A stretch of DNA of 64,000 bases from CAVRXQ01 sp963849105 (GCA_963849105.1 CAWKGD010000003.1:124001-188000), one strand, 5' to 3'. Counted from the first letter of the stretch, positions 34,050 through 41,873 are shown. The notes: a model not told the origin generated them from the letters alone. Program-made: numbers and translations.

Positions 34050-34411
34050 GGGTTCCCTCCGAAGCGGAGCCACACAGTTGTGGCGGCTAAACCGAGGAAC
34101 GAACGCCTTTGAGTCATAATTGCTGTCAGTAAGGCAGCGCAAAGCCTACGTCTGAATATTTTCCTTACTTCCGACGAACGAGCAAGCGAGTGCCCCAGAC
34201 CGCCGGGGCCGGGGCGAACGTGACCGGGAATTCTGTACGTGCGCCCCGGACGACAGGGACGTCTGCGCCGGATTTGGCGATCTGCGTCCCTATCCGCCCC
34301 ACCCTCTTGACGAGTAAGGGGAGGAGCGGGAGTTTAGTGAGGACACAGTTTTTCGCATGTTGGGCATCGAAAGTTTTGGGGGCATGTGCGATGACAAACC
34401 CGTTCGCACGA
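34050..34411. other. Gene-poor stretch between ATPase module and nuclease
   Basis: A minus-strand open frame (34165-34434) crosses this region, but it has no ribosome site and runs into the end of the next gene, so I do not call it. The first copy of a 31-nt near-identical repeat (34348-34378; second at 35461-35491) lies here. The region should contain the promoter of the ATPase module. Confidence 0.5.
34348..34378. repeat. 31-nt direct repeat, copy A
   Basis: This stretch matches 35461-35491 in 29 of 31 positions, same orientation. Both copies are followed or preceded within about 50 nt by a GTTTAGTGAGG-like run (34331-34342 and 35528-35538). The two copies bracket the VRR-NUC-like and membrane protein genes, so they may mark a small acquired cassette. 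Confidence 0.7.
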
Positions 34412-34975
34412 TCAGCTGTAGTCCCACTGCGCAATGAGGAAGTTGTCGAGAGACAGGCCGGTTTCCAAGCCGTGCTTCAGCCACGTGCGCTGCGTCGGTT
34501 TGATGAAGTCGTGCTTGGTCCATTTCAGTTCGACGAAGATGATGCGAGTCCGACGCCAGGCCACAACGTCCCAGCAGCCGGCGTAGCTATTTCCATTCCG
34601 TTCAGCGATCCTCGCGAGCGTCTTCTCTGCATCAGCATCGTCGATTGCCACCCGTACTTGTCCGCCGATCGACGCATCACCGTTCCAATCAATCATGATG
34701 TAGGGATTCATCGGTGCGGCAGCGTAAGGCTCGACCCAACGGGCTGACCAGCCAGCCGCTTCTGCCATTCGCTGAACTACGAGTTCAGCGAAGAGGGGTA
34801 CACCCTTGAAGTCAATGAGCCCTTTCCGGTTGAAGTCGTCCTTGATGCGTAGCCCGGTCCATTTATGCAGAGTGAGCGTCGTCCCTGGCACGGGGTAGGT
34901 GATTCCGTCGAGCTCGAGAGATTGCTCATGGTCGGGTTGAAGGTTCGCTGGATACGACTCAGCGGTGGTGGTCAT
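34412..34975 (-). CDS. VRR-NUC/PD-(D/E)xK-like nuclease domain protein
   Basis: This 187-residue protein has an N-terminal substrate- or DNA-binding-like part (YPVPGTTLTLHKWTGLRIKDDFNRKG). The C-terminal core reads GCWDVVAWRRTRIIFVELKWTKHDFIKPTQRTWL. It has the D...(E)-x-K arrangement followed by a Gln-x2-Trp segment (TQRTWL), then GLSLDNFLIAQWDY. This is the pattern of VRR-NUC holiday-junction-type or phage nucleases. A full-length N-terminus is suggested by the start at 34975. It may process element DNA or act in defence; context cannot separate these. Confidence 0.72.
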   Translation of the reverse strand: MTTTAESYPANLQPDHEQSLELDGITYPVPGTTLTLHKWTGLRIKDDFNRKGLIDFKGVPLFAELVVQRMAEAAGWSARWVEPYAAAPMNPYIMIDWNGDASIGGQVRVAIDDADAEKTLARIAERNGNSYAGCWDVVAWRRTRIIFVELKWTKHDFIKPTQRTWLKHGLETGLSLDNFLIAQWDYS

Positions 34976-35027
34976 TGTGTCATCGTTCGCGGTCAGTGGA
35001 AGACAAGTAAGCGTTTCTCACTTCGGG

Positions 35028-35417
35028 TTACGCAGTCGGCGGTTCGACCGTTGCCGTCGCATGTGCCGTAAGGGCGGCCTCAATCGCTGCCGTTAAGAAG
35101 ATCTCGGTCTCCTCCTTTCCATCAGGGTGCACAATCTCTCTGCGACTGAGTCGATCACCGTCGTACCGCTCTCTCGTGAGCCTTTCAACGATCCGCTTTC
35201 GCTCATCCCACTCAGCATAAAGAGGCAATTTGCCAAGCAACGGAACATGAGTTGTCAGCCTTGGAAGACTCGCGATCGCTACAAGTAGCGCCACAATGGC
35301 GACGACGCCCAACGACCCCCAGACCCAACGAGAAAGACCAAGAGCATTCGCCGCCGCGAAAAGCGCTGTGAAGGCAACGGACACTACGGCGCTGCCCTTT
35401 CCGAGTGAAATGCGCAT
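35028..35417 (-). CDS. Membrane protein with two N-terminal TM helices, unknown
   Basis: ATG 35417 is chosen because a short G-rich site precedes it and the N-terminus is then usual. The 129-residue protein has two hydrophobic segments (AVVSVAFTALFAAANAL; WVWGSLGVVAIVALLVAIASL) followed by about 60 soluble residues with many charges (AEWDERKRIVERLTRERYDGDRLSRREIV). It ends FLTAAIEAALTAHATATV. It lies 52 nt upstream of the nuclease on the same strand. The layout of two helices plus a cytoplasmic tail resembles small defence membrane effectors, but no family is recognised. Confidence 0.65.
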   Translation of the reverse strand: MRISLGKGSAVVSVAFTALFAAANALGLSRWVWGSLGVVAIVALLVAIASLPRLTTHVPLLGKLPLYAEWDERKRIVERLTRERYDGDRLSRREIVHPDGKEETEIFLTAAIEAALTAHATATVEPPTA

Positions 35418-35460
35418 ATTCCCAAGTCTACCGAGGCTTTGTCCGCACACACAGTGCCCG

Positions 35461-35491
35461 GTTTTTCGCATTTTGGGCATCGAAAATTTTG
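35461..35491. repeat. 31-nt direct repeat, copy B
   Basis: Partner of 34348-34378 with two mismatches. It lies just upstream of the membrane protein gene and could be part of its promoter or the right edge of a cassette. Confidence 0.7.
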
Positions 35492-35660
35492 TGGCGGAAG
35501 GTTTTCGGAGTGGGAAGCCGGTAAGCGGTTTAGTGAGGTGAATTTTTGGAAATCAAAGTGAAAAAAATTGTCGGGGCCAAAAGCAAAGTGCCACGAGTGT
35601 TAGAAGTTTTGTGTCGTGTCATGACGGCGTGTACACAGGTGCATCACTTACGTGTGATGT

Positions 35661-36410
35661 TTATTCACTTGCGATTGGTGTGATCTCTGCATCTCCTACG
35701 GGGCCGGAAGAGGAAGGGGAGTTGATCGCACGTGCAACTTGACTGGGATGCCAGCGAGTCGATCCGTTGCGTCGCTTATGTCCGAGGTTCTCAAGAGTCT
35801 GAGCGATCGTTCTCAGCGACACACCCTGGTTGCGAAGCTTTCGTGCAAGTCGTATCGCTTCCTGCTCCGATGCAATCGGGATCAGTTCACGATTTCGTGC
35901 ACGCCATCCGTAGGGAGGTGCCCCATAGGCGTAACCGCCTTGTGCATGCTTGAGGCGTCGACCCGCCTGCATCCTCGCGGCGATCATTCCTCGTTCGAGC
36001 TGGCTAAACACGCCGATCATTTGTCGAAGCGCTGTCCGCATCGGGTCGGTGACGTCGTCACGAGGGACTAGGCCTTGGTCGACCGTGTACACCTCACCAC
36101 CATTGCGCCACACGTGCGCTAGGGCGGCTTCCTGCACCGTTAGTGATCGTGCCAATCGATCGAGTTTGTAGACGATGAGCGCATCAGCGTCGCCTGCTTC
36201 AATCGTCGCAAGAGCGGCGGCGAGGCCAGGACGTGCATCGTGATTGAGGGCACCCGAAAAACCTTCGTCACGGTAGATGTCAACGGATGTGAGCAAATGA
36301 AACTGGCGCTCTTTGCACCATGAACGGATCGCACTTTCCTGAACAAAAAGGCCAAGACCCTCATCGGCTTGGCGATCCGTTGAGACTCTGACATACCCAA
36401 CAATGTGCAC
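35661..36410 (-). CDS. Serine recombinase (resolvase/invertase type)
   Basis: This 249-residue protein starts IVGYVRVSTDRQADEG with the catalytic Ser in YVRVST. ALIVYKLDRLARSLTVQEA (conserved Arg) and the long-helix region VFSQLERGMIAARMQAGRR follow. A recombinase domain comes next (YGAPPYGWRARNRELIPIASEQEAIRLARKLRNQG). Its C-terminal helix-turn-helix part is short and lacks the zinc ribbon and coiled coil of the large integrase. It is a second, different recombinase in the same element. It could resolve dimers, aid excision or mark a nested insertion. The GTG start has no clear ribosome site. Confidence 0.9.
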   Translation of the reverse strand: MHIVGYVRVSTDRQADEGLGLFVQESAIRSWCKERQFHLLTSVDIYRDEGFSGALNHDARPGLAAALATIEAGDADALIVYKLDRLARSLTVQEAALAHVWRNGGEVYTVDQGLVPRDDVTDPMRTALRQMIGVFSQLERGMIAARMQAGRRLKHAQGGYAYGAPPYGWRARNRELIPIASEQEAIRLARKLRNQGVSLRTIAQTLENLGHKRRNGSTRWHPSQVARAINSPSSSGPVGDAEITPIASE

Positions 36411-36960
36411 CCGTAATTTTATCAGGTATAAGGCGCTGTACCAGTTATCAAAATAACTGCGACAGCGTAGGAAAATAGCAGGTCAAAGAGGGAATTTCTT
36501 CTGGACGCGTGTAGCTATTTCACCCATCCAGCAATGTGAGGCGGCGGGTCTTTCCTCCTCTGTTTCGATGGTTTCTTTAGTTTTTCAGTTGAGCTTCTGA
36601 GAGCAGAGAAATAGCAGGTAGACCAGCAAATCAGTTGAGCTTAGATTGAGCTCGAAAAATGAAGAACGATCGGGAAACCCCAGGTAAATGAACGAAATAG
36701 TTGGGCTAGTTGAGCTAGTTGAGCTATTTTTAAGCTATATACGAGAATCTGGTTCAGAGAAAAAACCAGAACGTGCATGTGTAGCCGGATTTTTATATCC
36801 GGCCGATCCAGGGTTAACTAGCTCAACTAGCTCAACTTTTTACAGGTTGACCTGGTAATTCCCTATGCGTTTTCCCCTTCCAAGCTCAAACTGAAGTTCA
36901 ACTGCGCTCAATGAAGCCCAACTAAAACTTATCTACCAGGGGTTTTTACCTTCCGCTCAG
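36411..36960. other. AT-rich, repeat-rich right end of the element
   Basis: About 550 bases have no gene. Several copies of AGTTGAGCT-type sequence occur (around 36587 and 36632). A double copy sits at 36708-36726, and its inverted form is at 36819-36837. A 7-bp hairpin GCCGGAT/ATCCGGC is at 36783-36802. Composition is distinctly AT-rich. A replication origin with iterons, or integrase/excision-factor arm sites, would fit a segment next to attR; neither is shown. Confidence 0.6.
36708..36837. repeat. 19-bp inverted repeat built of doubled AGTTGAGCT units
   Basis: AGTTGAGCTAGTTGAGCTA at 36708-36726 and its exact reverse complement at 36819-36837 are 92 bp apart. Each arm contains two copies of the same short unit. 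A GCCGGAT hairpin (36783-36802) lies between them. The arrangement looks like paired protein-binding iterons. Confidence 0.75.
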
Positions 36961-36991
36961 ATATATCCATTTGAACCTTTTTTGCCCCGAA
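36961..36991. repeat. attR: right junction with P arm of the serine-integrase site
   Basis: The P arm ATATATCCATTTGAACCTT is at 36961-36979. It is the inverted counterpart of the left arm, with 16 of 19 matches. It is followed by a T run and the shared GC at 36984-36985, after which the relaxase codons (GCC CCG AAA TCG, A-P-K-S) continue in frame. The arms and GC give a symmetric attP when the ends are joined. Confidence 0.75.
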
Positions 36992-38870
36992 ATCGGTGAG
37001 CGTGCTGCACGCCCTCGGTTCTGACGAGGTCAGCAGCATCGTGCGCCAGGCGCACGAGCGCGCCGTCGAAGGGGCGCTCGGCTATCTCGAGCGCCATGCG
37101 GCGTTCGTCCGGCGCCGCGGACGACTCGTCGACACGGGCGGTCTGCTCGCGGCGGCGTTCGTCCATCGGACCAGCCGAGCCCCGGACCCGCACCTGCACA
37201 CCCATCTCCTTGTCGCGAACCTCGGCGTCGACGGCGAAGGCAGGTGGTCGGCGATCGACAGCCGTCCGATCTACGCGCACGCCGGCGCCGTAGGTTCGCT
37301 GTACCGATCGAGCCTCCGCCGAGCGATCTCCGATCGTCTCGACATCTCCTGGGAGCGCCGCGTCGAGGGATTCGCCGATCTCGTCGGGATCTCGAAGCTG
37401 GCGCTGCGGGGCTTTTCGCAGCGGTCGGACGAGATCGACGCCGAGCTGCGAGAAGCCCACGGATCGTCGCGACGGGCAAAAGACGTCGCCGCCGACCGCA
37501 CGCGACGTCCGAAACAGCTCGAGGTCAACTACGAGACCCTCGTTCGACAGTGGCGTGCGCGCGCCTTCGACCTCGGCATCTCGCGCTCGACGCTCACGCG
37601 GCTGTCGTCTCCCTCTCGGGGCGTGCAGAACGTCTCCGGATCGATCACCGATCTGGCGCGCGCCGTCGAAGCGTCCGCTACATCCTTTGACCGGCCGTTC
37701 ACGCGAGGAGAGCTCGTCCGCGCGACGTCGGCGCGCCTCGTCGATGGGGCGGCGGTCGAAGCCGTCGAGTCCGTAATCGATGCCGAGCTCAACAGGGCAC
37801 CGCTCGTTCGAGCGGACGCGCGTGTCGCGTACCTCAGTGGACCGCGCTCTGGTCGGTTTCCTTCCGGCCTCGTCGAGGCGCGATACATGACGCGCGAAGT
37901 CGCCGATTTCGTTCGCGAGCGCGACGACGGTCTCGCCGACCTCGGCTGTTCGGCGCGCCCTTTCGCCGCTAAGGACGCGCGGGCCTTCGAACGCGGCGGA
38001 ATCGTCGTCCCTCCGACGGTGGCCGCCTACGAGCTCGTGCGAACGGCGGCCAGGGGCGCGCACGAAGCCGGCCGGCCGATCCTGGCTTTCGCCGCGAGCC
38101 GCGTCGGCGCCGCGCACCTGGAAGCGGTGACCGGAATCGAGCCGGAGCCGTGGACGAGTGCCCCGACGATTCCAGAGGGCGCCTTCGTCGTCGTCGACGG
38201 TCCACGCTTCACGCCGATTCGCGGAACCGCCAAGCTCGTCGCGTTCGCCCGGTCCGGTCGCATCGCCGCGGTCTTCCTCGACGGCGCGCACGGCGATCCT
38301 CCCCGCCGCGATCTGGTGCTTGCCGGCGATTCGGGACCGCTCGAGCGCTTCGATGTGGACGGCGTCCGCCTCGTCGTTGCCCCGGATCTCACGCGTCTCG
38401 CGTTCGAGGCTCGCCGCGTCGCCGACGTCGCCAGGGCGAACGGCCGTGAACCGATTGTCGTGAGCGCCCGTCCGGGTTCGATCGCCGACCTCGTCGGCCA
38501 GACGATCGATCCGACGCGCCTGAGGGGCGCACTCGGTCGCCACCGTTGCCCGGAGGTCATCGCCGTCGGCGCAGCGTCTGTCCTCTCGCGGGCGATCGTC
38601 GACGTCGCCGACGGATCCCGCATTCATCTCGTGCTCTCTTCGATCGGGCGAGACCGTGTCGGGCGCGCCGCCGCGCTCGGCATCGCCGAGCCGCTCGGTG
38701 CACGGCGATCCCTCGGACGGTTCCCGCTCGGCTCCAAAGAGCGCGCGAGGTGGATCTCCCGCAGCGAAGCACGCGATCGTGCGATGGCGCTCGATTCCGC
38801 CAGACCCTTCGATCGGACGCCATTCGATCGCCCACCTCGTAGAGCTCGCGAGATCGGCAGGGACCTTTAG
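36986..38870 (+). pseudogene. MobF/TrwC-type relaxase, C-terminal part (after insertion), degenerate helicase
   Basis: The frame resumes with PKSVSVLHAL, in register with the 19285 fragment. The metal-binding His triad is in HRTSRAPDPHLHTHLLVANLG, typical of MobF relaxases, and GFSQRSDEID follows. Beyond residue 250 the layout is that of the helicase domain: ARYMTREVADFVRERD, then PILAFAASRVGAAHLEAVTG. But Walker A is replaced (VVPPTVAAY where GxxGxGKT is expected) and the Walker B DEA is changed (FVVVDGPRF). So the helicase ATPase is probably dead even in an intact gene. GTG 36996 could start a truncated product without the catalytic tyrosines. It is convergent and adjacent to the coupling protein. 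Confidence 0.85.
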
Positions 38871-40307
38871 TCAGAGGTCGGAGCGGTGACGAAGCGGGAC
38901 GGCGAGGCGTCGACGGACACCTTCGGCCTCGCGGGTCGGAGGGCCGATCTCGTCGCCTGACGCGGGCGCGACGATCCGAGACCACGTCGATGACGAGAAG
39001 CAAGGCGTCAGGGCGACCCGGTACGGCTCGGCACCGAGGAAGGCGATCGCCGTTCCCAACGGCGGTGTCGCCAGCCGGTCGACTGGCAGGCGCGGCTCGC
39101 TGCGCAGCGAGGACGAGACGGTGCGCTGTCGGCGGAACCGACCCGCAGCCCGGGACGAAGACCGGGTGAATGTTGTCAGGTCGTGCCGCCCCGCGAGGGC
39201 CGACAGCGCCTCGAGGGTGCGCACGTCGCTCACCCCGGACAAGACGAGCTTGGAACCGAACAGGGTGAGGAATCCGTCGGCAGCCACTCCGTAGCGCGCC
39301 CGTGCCTGGGAGAGATCTTGCAAGCAGGCCAGGGTGATGACGCCTTGGCTGGCGCCCTCCGCGACGAGCACCGGCAGGTCATGCAACGGCGCGATGTTCG
39401 CCAGCTCGTCAAGGACGAACAGCGTCGGCGCCGGATTTGCGCGGGTAACGCTCGCGAACTGGCGATATGCAGCGGTGCGGATCTCGCGGAGGACACCGGC
39501 GACGAGTGGTGCGAGGTGCAACTGATGTTCGGCCGGCGCCGCGATGTAGAGCGTCGAACACGATGTGACGAAGCGATCGGCATTGAAGGGGGGGATCGAG
39601 GCGTTCTCGACCGCGGCGCGGGTGCGATAGCCAGAGAGGACGCTCGATGCCGTCGACCAGATTCCGCTTTGCTCGCGCTCCTCGGTTTCGGTCAAACCTT
39701 TGAGGAGATCGAGTGCCTGTTCGGCGTCGGCGCGCGCGAGCGCGGAGAGGAATCGCTGAGGCTCTCTTCGGTTCACGGCGGAGACGACGTCCCTGAATGC
39801 CATGTCACAGGCCGCGGCGGCGTGGAACATCGTCGACAACAGGGCCGAGGCGCGTTCGGTCCAGTGCGAACCCTCGGGCGTATTCCTTCCTTCGCGACTC
39901 GCGCCGACCATCGCTTCCGCGGCGAGCACCGCTCCATCCCATGAACGAGACGAAACCAACGGCGACCATCCGACGCGGCGCGCCTGGGGGAGTCCATCGA
40001 TCGATCCCGTCGGGTCGAAGACGAGGCAGTCCCCGAGGCGCCTCCTCGCCGACAGCGTCTGATCGAGGACGTCGCGTTTCGTCGACACCGCAACCACCGG
40101 TCCGCACGCCGCGAGAACATTTGGCACAACGACGCTCGATGTCTTGCCAGAACGCGGCGGTCCGAGAACGAGCACCCCATGCTCCACCGGCGCGAACACA
40201 AGTTCTCCCCAAGTTTCACCGAGGAAGATCGCGTGCCTCGCGCGCCGCGAAACGGCGAGAACTCGGCGATGGACCTCCCATGCGTCGTCGCGTTCTTGCA
40301 TCATCAT
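38871..40307 (-). CDS. VirD4/TraG-type coupling protein ATPase, apparently soluble
   Basis: The start is uncertain; I use the first of three consecutive ATG codons at 40307, giving 478 residues. The motifs of type IV coupling proteins are present: Walker A LVLGPPRSGKTSSVVVPN near residue 55, PVVAVSTKRDVL, and later Walker B TLFVLDELANIAPLHDLP. A conserved Gln segment (LACLQDLSQARARYG) and FGSKLVLSGVSD also fit. The usual N-terminal membrane helices are absent. It abuts the relaxase end (38870/38871). No T4SS channel gene is in the window, so the pair looks stranded or repurposed. Confidence 0.85.
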   Translation of the reverse strand: MMMQERDDAWEVHRRVLAVSRRARHAIFLGETWGELVFAPVEHGVLVLGPPRSGKTSSVVVPNVLAACGPVVAVSTKRDVLDQTLSARRRLGDCLVFDPTGSIDGLPQARRVGWSPLVSSRSWDGAVLAAEAMVGASREGRNTPEGSHWTERASALLSTMFHAAAACDMAFRDVVSAVNRREPQRFLSALARADAEQALDLLKGLTETEEREQSGIWSTASSVLSGYRTRAAVENASIPPFNADRFVTSCSTLYIAAPAEHQLHLAPLVAGVLREIRTAAYRQFASVTRANPAPTLFVLDELANIAPLHDLPVLVAEGASQGVITLACLQDLSQARARYGVAADGFLTLFGSKLVLSGVSDVRTLEALSALAGRHDLTTFTRSSSRAAGRFRRQRTVSSSLRSEPRLPVDRLATPPLGTAIAFLGAEPYRVALTPCFSSSTWSRIVAPASGDEIGPPTREAEGVRRRLAVPLRHRSDL

Positions 40308-40516
40308 CGGTCGACGACGGCGATGCTGACGCGCGTCACTCCCGATTGAGATAACGGCTGTTACGAAATCGCAAAGGGTGGTGAAGAATTCGTCGTTAAC
40401 ACAGTTTTGATGCGTTACACAGGTAAATCGTGCGCGATGACGCGCGAGCGCTGAGCGAATTTCGCGACGCCGCGACACCTGTCTCGCGTCTGCGCGTCGC
40501 GCGAAATCGAAAATGC

Positions 40517-40545
40517 TTGCATTTCATGGCGAAATCGCCTTTTAT
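40517..40545 (+). promoter_or_regulatory. Candidate promoter of the HU-like gene
   Basis: TTGCAT (40517-40522) and TTTTAT (40540-40545) are 17 nt apart, about 35 nt before the GTG at 40580. Both boxes match the consensus only in part. No other pair in this divergent region is better. Confidence 0.3.
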
Positions 40546-40579
40546 TGCGTCGGCTACACCACATGTACAGGAGGTGGCC

Positions 40580-41536
40580 GTGAACAAAACCGAACTGATC
40601 GGGAGAATCAGTGCCGACTCGGGACTGACCCGTCAGCAATCGGAGGCCGCGCTCGACGCTTTCGTGTATGAGATCACGAAGAGCGTACGTTCGGGTGATC
40701 CGATCCGTATCACCGGTTTTGGCACATTCAAGTTGCGTCAGCGTCCCGCGCGTAGCGGACGCAACCCGCAAACGGGTGCCACGGTGGCGATCAAGGCGTC
40801 TCGGGGAATTGGTTTTACCCCGGGGTCGCAATTGAAGACGGATCTGAACGCCAGCGCGGAACTGCCCATGCCTGCACCGGCTCCGGCGACACCAGCACCT
40901 GCGCCGAAGAAGAGGGCTCGCAAGGCGGCTCCGAGGAAGGCAGCGAAGAAGCGCACAGCCAAGAAGGCTGCGCCGAAGAAGGCCGCAAAGAGGCGGACAG
41001 CCAGAAAGGCTGCGCCGAAGAAGGCGGCCAAGAAGGCTCCGGCGAGAAAGCGCGCAACACGTAAGGCTGCGGCGAAGAAGCGTCCGGCGAAGAAGCGTGC
41101 GGCCCGCAAGGCCCCCGCAAAGCGTCGTGCGACAAAGAAGCGTGCAGCGAAGAAGGCACCGGCGAAGCGTCGTCCAGCGAAGCGACGTGGCGCGAAGAAG
41201 GCTCCGGCGAAGCGTCGCCCAGCGAAGCGTCGCCCGGCCAAGAAAGCACCAGCGAAGCGTCGCCCAGCGAAGCGTCGCCCGGCCAAGAAGGCACCAGCGA
41301 AGCGTCGCCCAGCGAAGCGTCGCCCCGCCAAGAAGGCGCCGGCGAAGCGTCGCCCAGCGAAGCGTCGCCCCGCCAAGAAGGCTCCGGCGAAGCGTCGGCC
41401 AGCGAAGCGCACTGCTCCGCTGAAGCGGCGGACGACCCGCAGGCGCCCGGCGAAACGGACAACGTCACGCCGCGCACCGAGCAGGCGCCGTCCAGCACGC
41501 GCATCGATGCGTCGTCTGGCGCGGATCGCCGCTTAG
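40580..41536 (+). CDS. hup: HU-like nucleoid protein with very long Lys/Arg/Ala/Pro tail
   Basis: GTG 40580 is fixed by AGGAGGT 6 nt upstream. Residues 1-90 are an HU domain (NKTELIGRISADSGL; GDPIRITGFGTFKLRQR; ARSGRNPQTGATVAIKASR, with the GRNPQTG DNA-arm motif). Residues 96-108 are a Pro/Ala hinge. Residues 110-318 are a histone-H1-like tail of AKKA, AKRR and PAKKA units. Residues 191-280 are six near-identical 15-residue repeats. Actinobacterial HupB/HUs proteins have such tails, and this one (about 210 residues) is long. It should compact DNA and may be modified on lysines. It is divergent from the coupling protein. Confidence 0.95.
   Translation: MNKTELIGRISADSGLTRQQSEAALDAFVYEITKSVRSGDPIRITGFGTFKLRQRPARSGRNPQTGATVAIKASRGIGFTPGSQLKTDLNASAELPMPAPAPATPAPAPKKRARKAAPRKAAKKRTAKKAAPKKAAKRRTARKAAPKKAAKKAPARKRATRKAAAKKRPAKKRAARKAPAKRRATKKRAAKKAPAKRRPAKRRGAKKAPAKRRPAKRRPAKKAPAKRRPAKRRPAKKAPAKRRPAKRRPAKKAPAKRRPAKRRPAKKAPAKRRPAKRTAPLKRRTTRRRPAKRTTSRRAPSRRRPARASMRRLARIAA
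41150..41419. repeat. Six tandem 45-bp repeats inside the HU tail
   Basis: The unit encodes KKAPAKRRPAKRRPA. Six copies run from residue 191 to 280; the first differs in one residue (RRGA) and the last ends RTAP. The DNA copies are nearly identical, including codon use. Such an array can change copy number by slippage or recombination, so tail length may vary among strains. Confidence 0.92.
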
Positions 41537-41558
41537 TTCAAGCGGTAGCTCCACCACC

Positions 41559-41599
41559 CTCGTCCCGGGCCCGGCTCGTGAGCCGGTGCCCGGGACGAG
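41559..41599. terminator. Strong GC hairpin after the HU gene
   Basis: CTCGTCCCGGG (41559-41569) pairs with CCCGGGACGAG (41589-41599). Inside, CCGGCTC (41571-41577) pairs with GAGCCGG (41580-41586), leaving a tiny loop. The hairpin is 22 nt after the HU stop. There is no T-tract, as is common for actinobacterial terminators. It could serve both strands, because a minus-strand open frame stops at 41605. Confidence 0.7.
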
Positions 41600-41604
41600 C
41601 GCTT

Positions 41605-41790
41605 TCACGGGGTGGGGCGCCCGAACGCTTCGTCCCAACGCCAGCCCCGCTCAATTGCCATTCTGTCTCGCCTACGCTCGACGCGCACCCGGAGGGCTCC
41701 GACCTGCGCCCCGGGAACAGCCAGCTCATCGGTGATTTCCGTCGTCGTTCGCAGCTGGCTGCCCCGCTCAAGCAGGGCTTCGATCTTCAC
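41605..41790 (-). CDS. Possible small protein, convergent with HU
   Basis: This minus-strand frame of about 61 residues from GTG 41790 (open upstream as DHLENIEDSSG, so it may start slightly earlier) reads KIEALLERGSQLRTTTEITDELAVPGAQVGALRVRVERRRDRMA. It looks like a short helix-turn-helix-like or coiled sequence. It ends next to the shared hairpin and has three CTATAG palindromes upstream. There is no clear ribosome site. I treat it as possible, not firm. Confidence 0.35.
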   Translation of the reverse strand: MKIEALLERGSQLRTTTEITDELAVPGAQVGALRVRVERRRDRMAIERGWRWDEAFGRPTP

Positions 41791-41873
41791 GCCCGAACTG
41801 TCCTCGATGTTCTCCAGGTGATCGGCGCCTCACCTAAGAGCAGGACCTCGGGCCGAGGGCCGCGCGCAGCCCC

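Larger units (their letters stand above)
19549..36985. mobile_element. 17.4-kb serine-integrase element inserted in a MobF relaxase gene
   Basis: The left boundary lies in the relaxase codons for AA(P)K and the right boundary in APKSVS. A large serine integrase begins 33 nt inside the left end. Both ends carry imperfect inverted repeats (19555-19573 and 36961-36979), as expected of attP arms after integration. The contents are prim-pol and ATPase replication genes, an XRE regulator, small unknown genes, TIR-like, nuclease/methylase and ATPase defence candidates, a second serine recombinase, and a gene-free repeat-rich right end. Base composition is visibly more AT-rich than the flanks. No capsid, T4SS or portal genes are seen, so it is a plasmid- or satellite-like integrative element, not a complete phage or self-transmissible ICE. 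Confidence 0.87.

Noticed and set aside
34165..34434. Minus-strand open frame of 89 codons
   Set aside because: No ribosome site, overlaps the end of the nuclease gene, composition not protein-like.
19549..36985. Reading the 17.4-kb element as a prophage
   Set aside because: No capsid, terminase, portal, tail or lysis genes are visible; integrase plus prim-pol alone fits a plasmid-like or satellite element better.
36957..38627. 556-codon antisense frame over the relaxase
   Set aside because: A GC-rich shadow; the plus strand has the relaxase motifs.
40738..41504. Long antisense frames across the HU tail (AGRRFAG-type repeats)
   Set aside because: They are the reverse reading of the 45-bp repeats and other tail codons; a known artefact of such genes.
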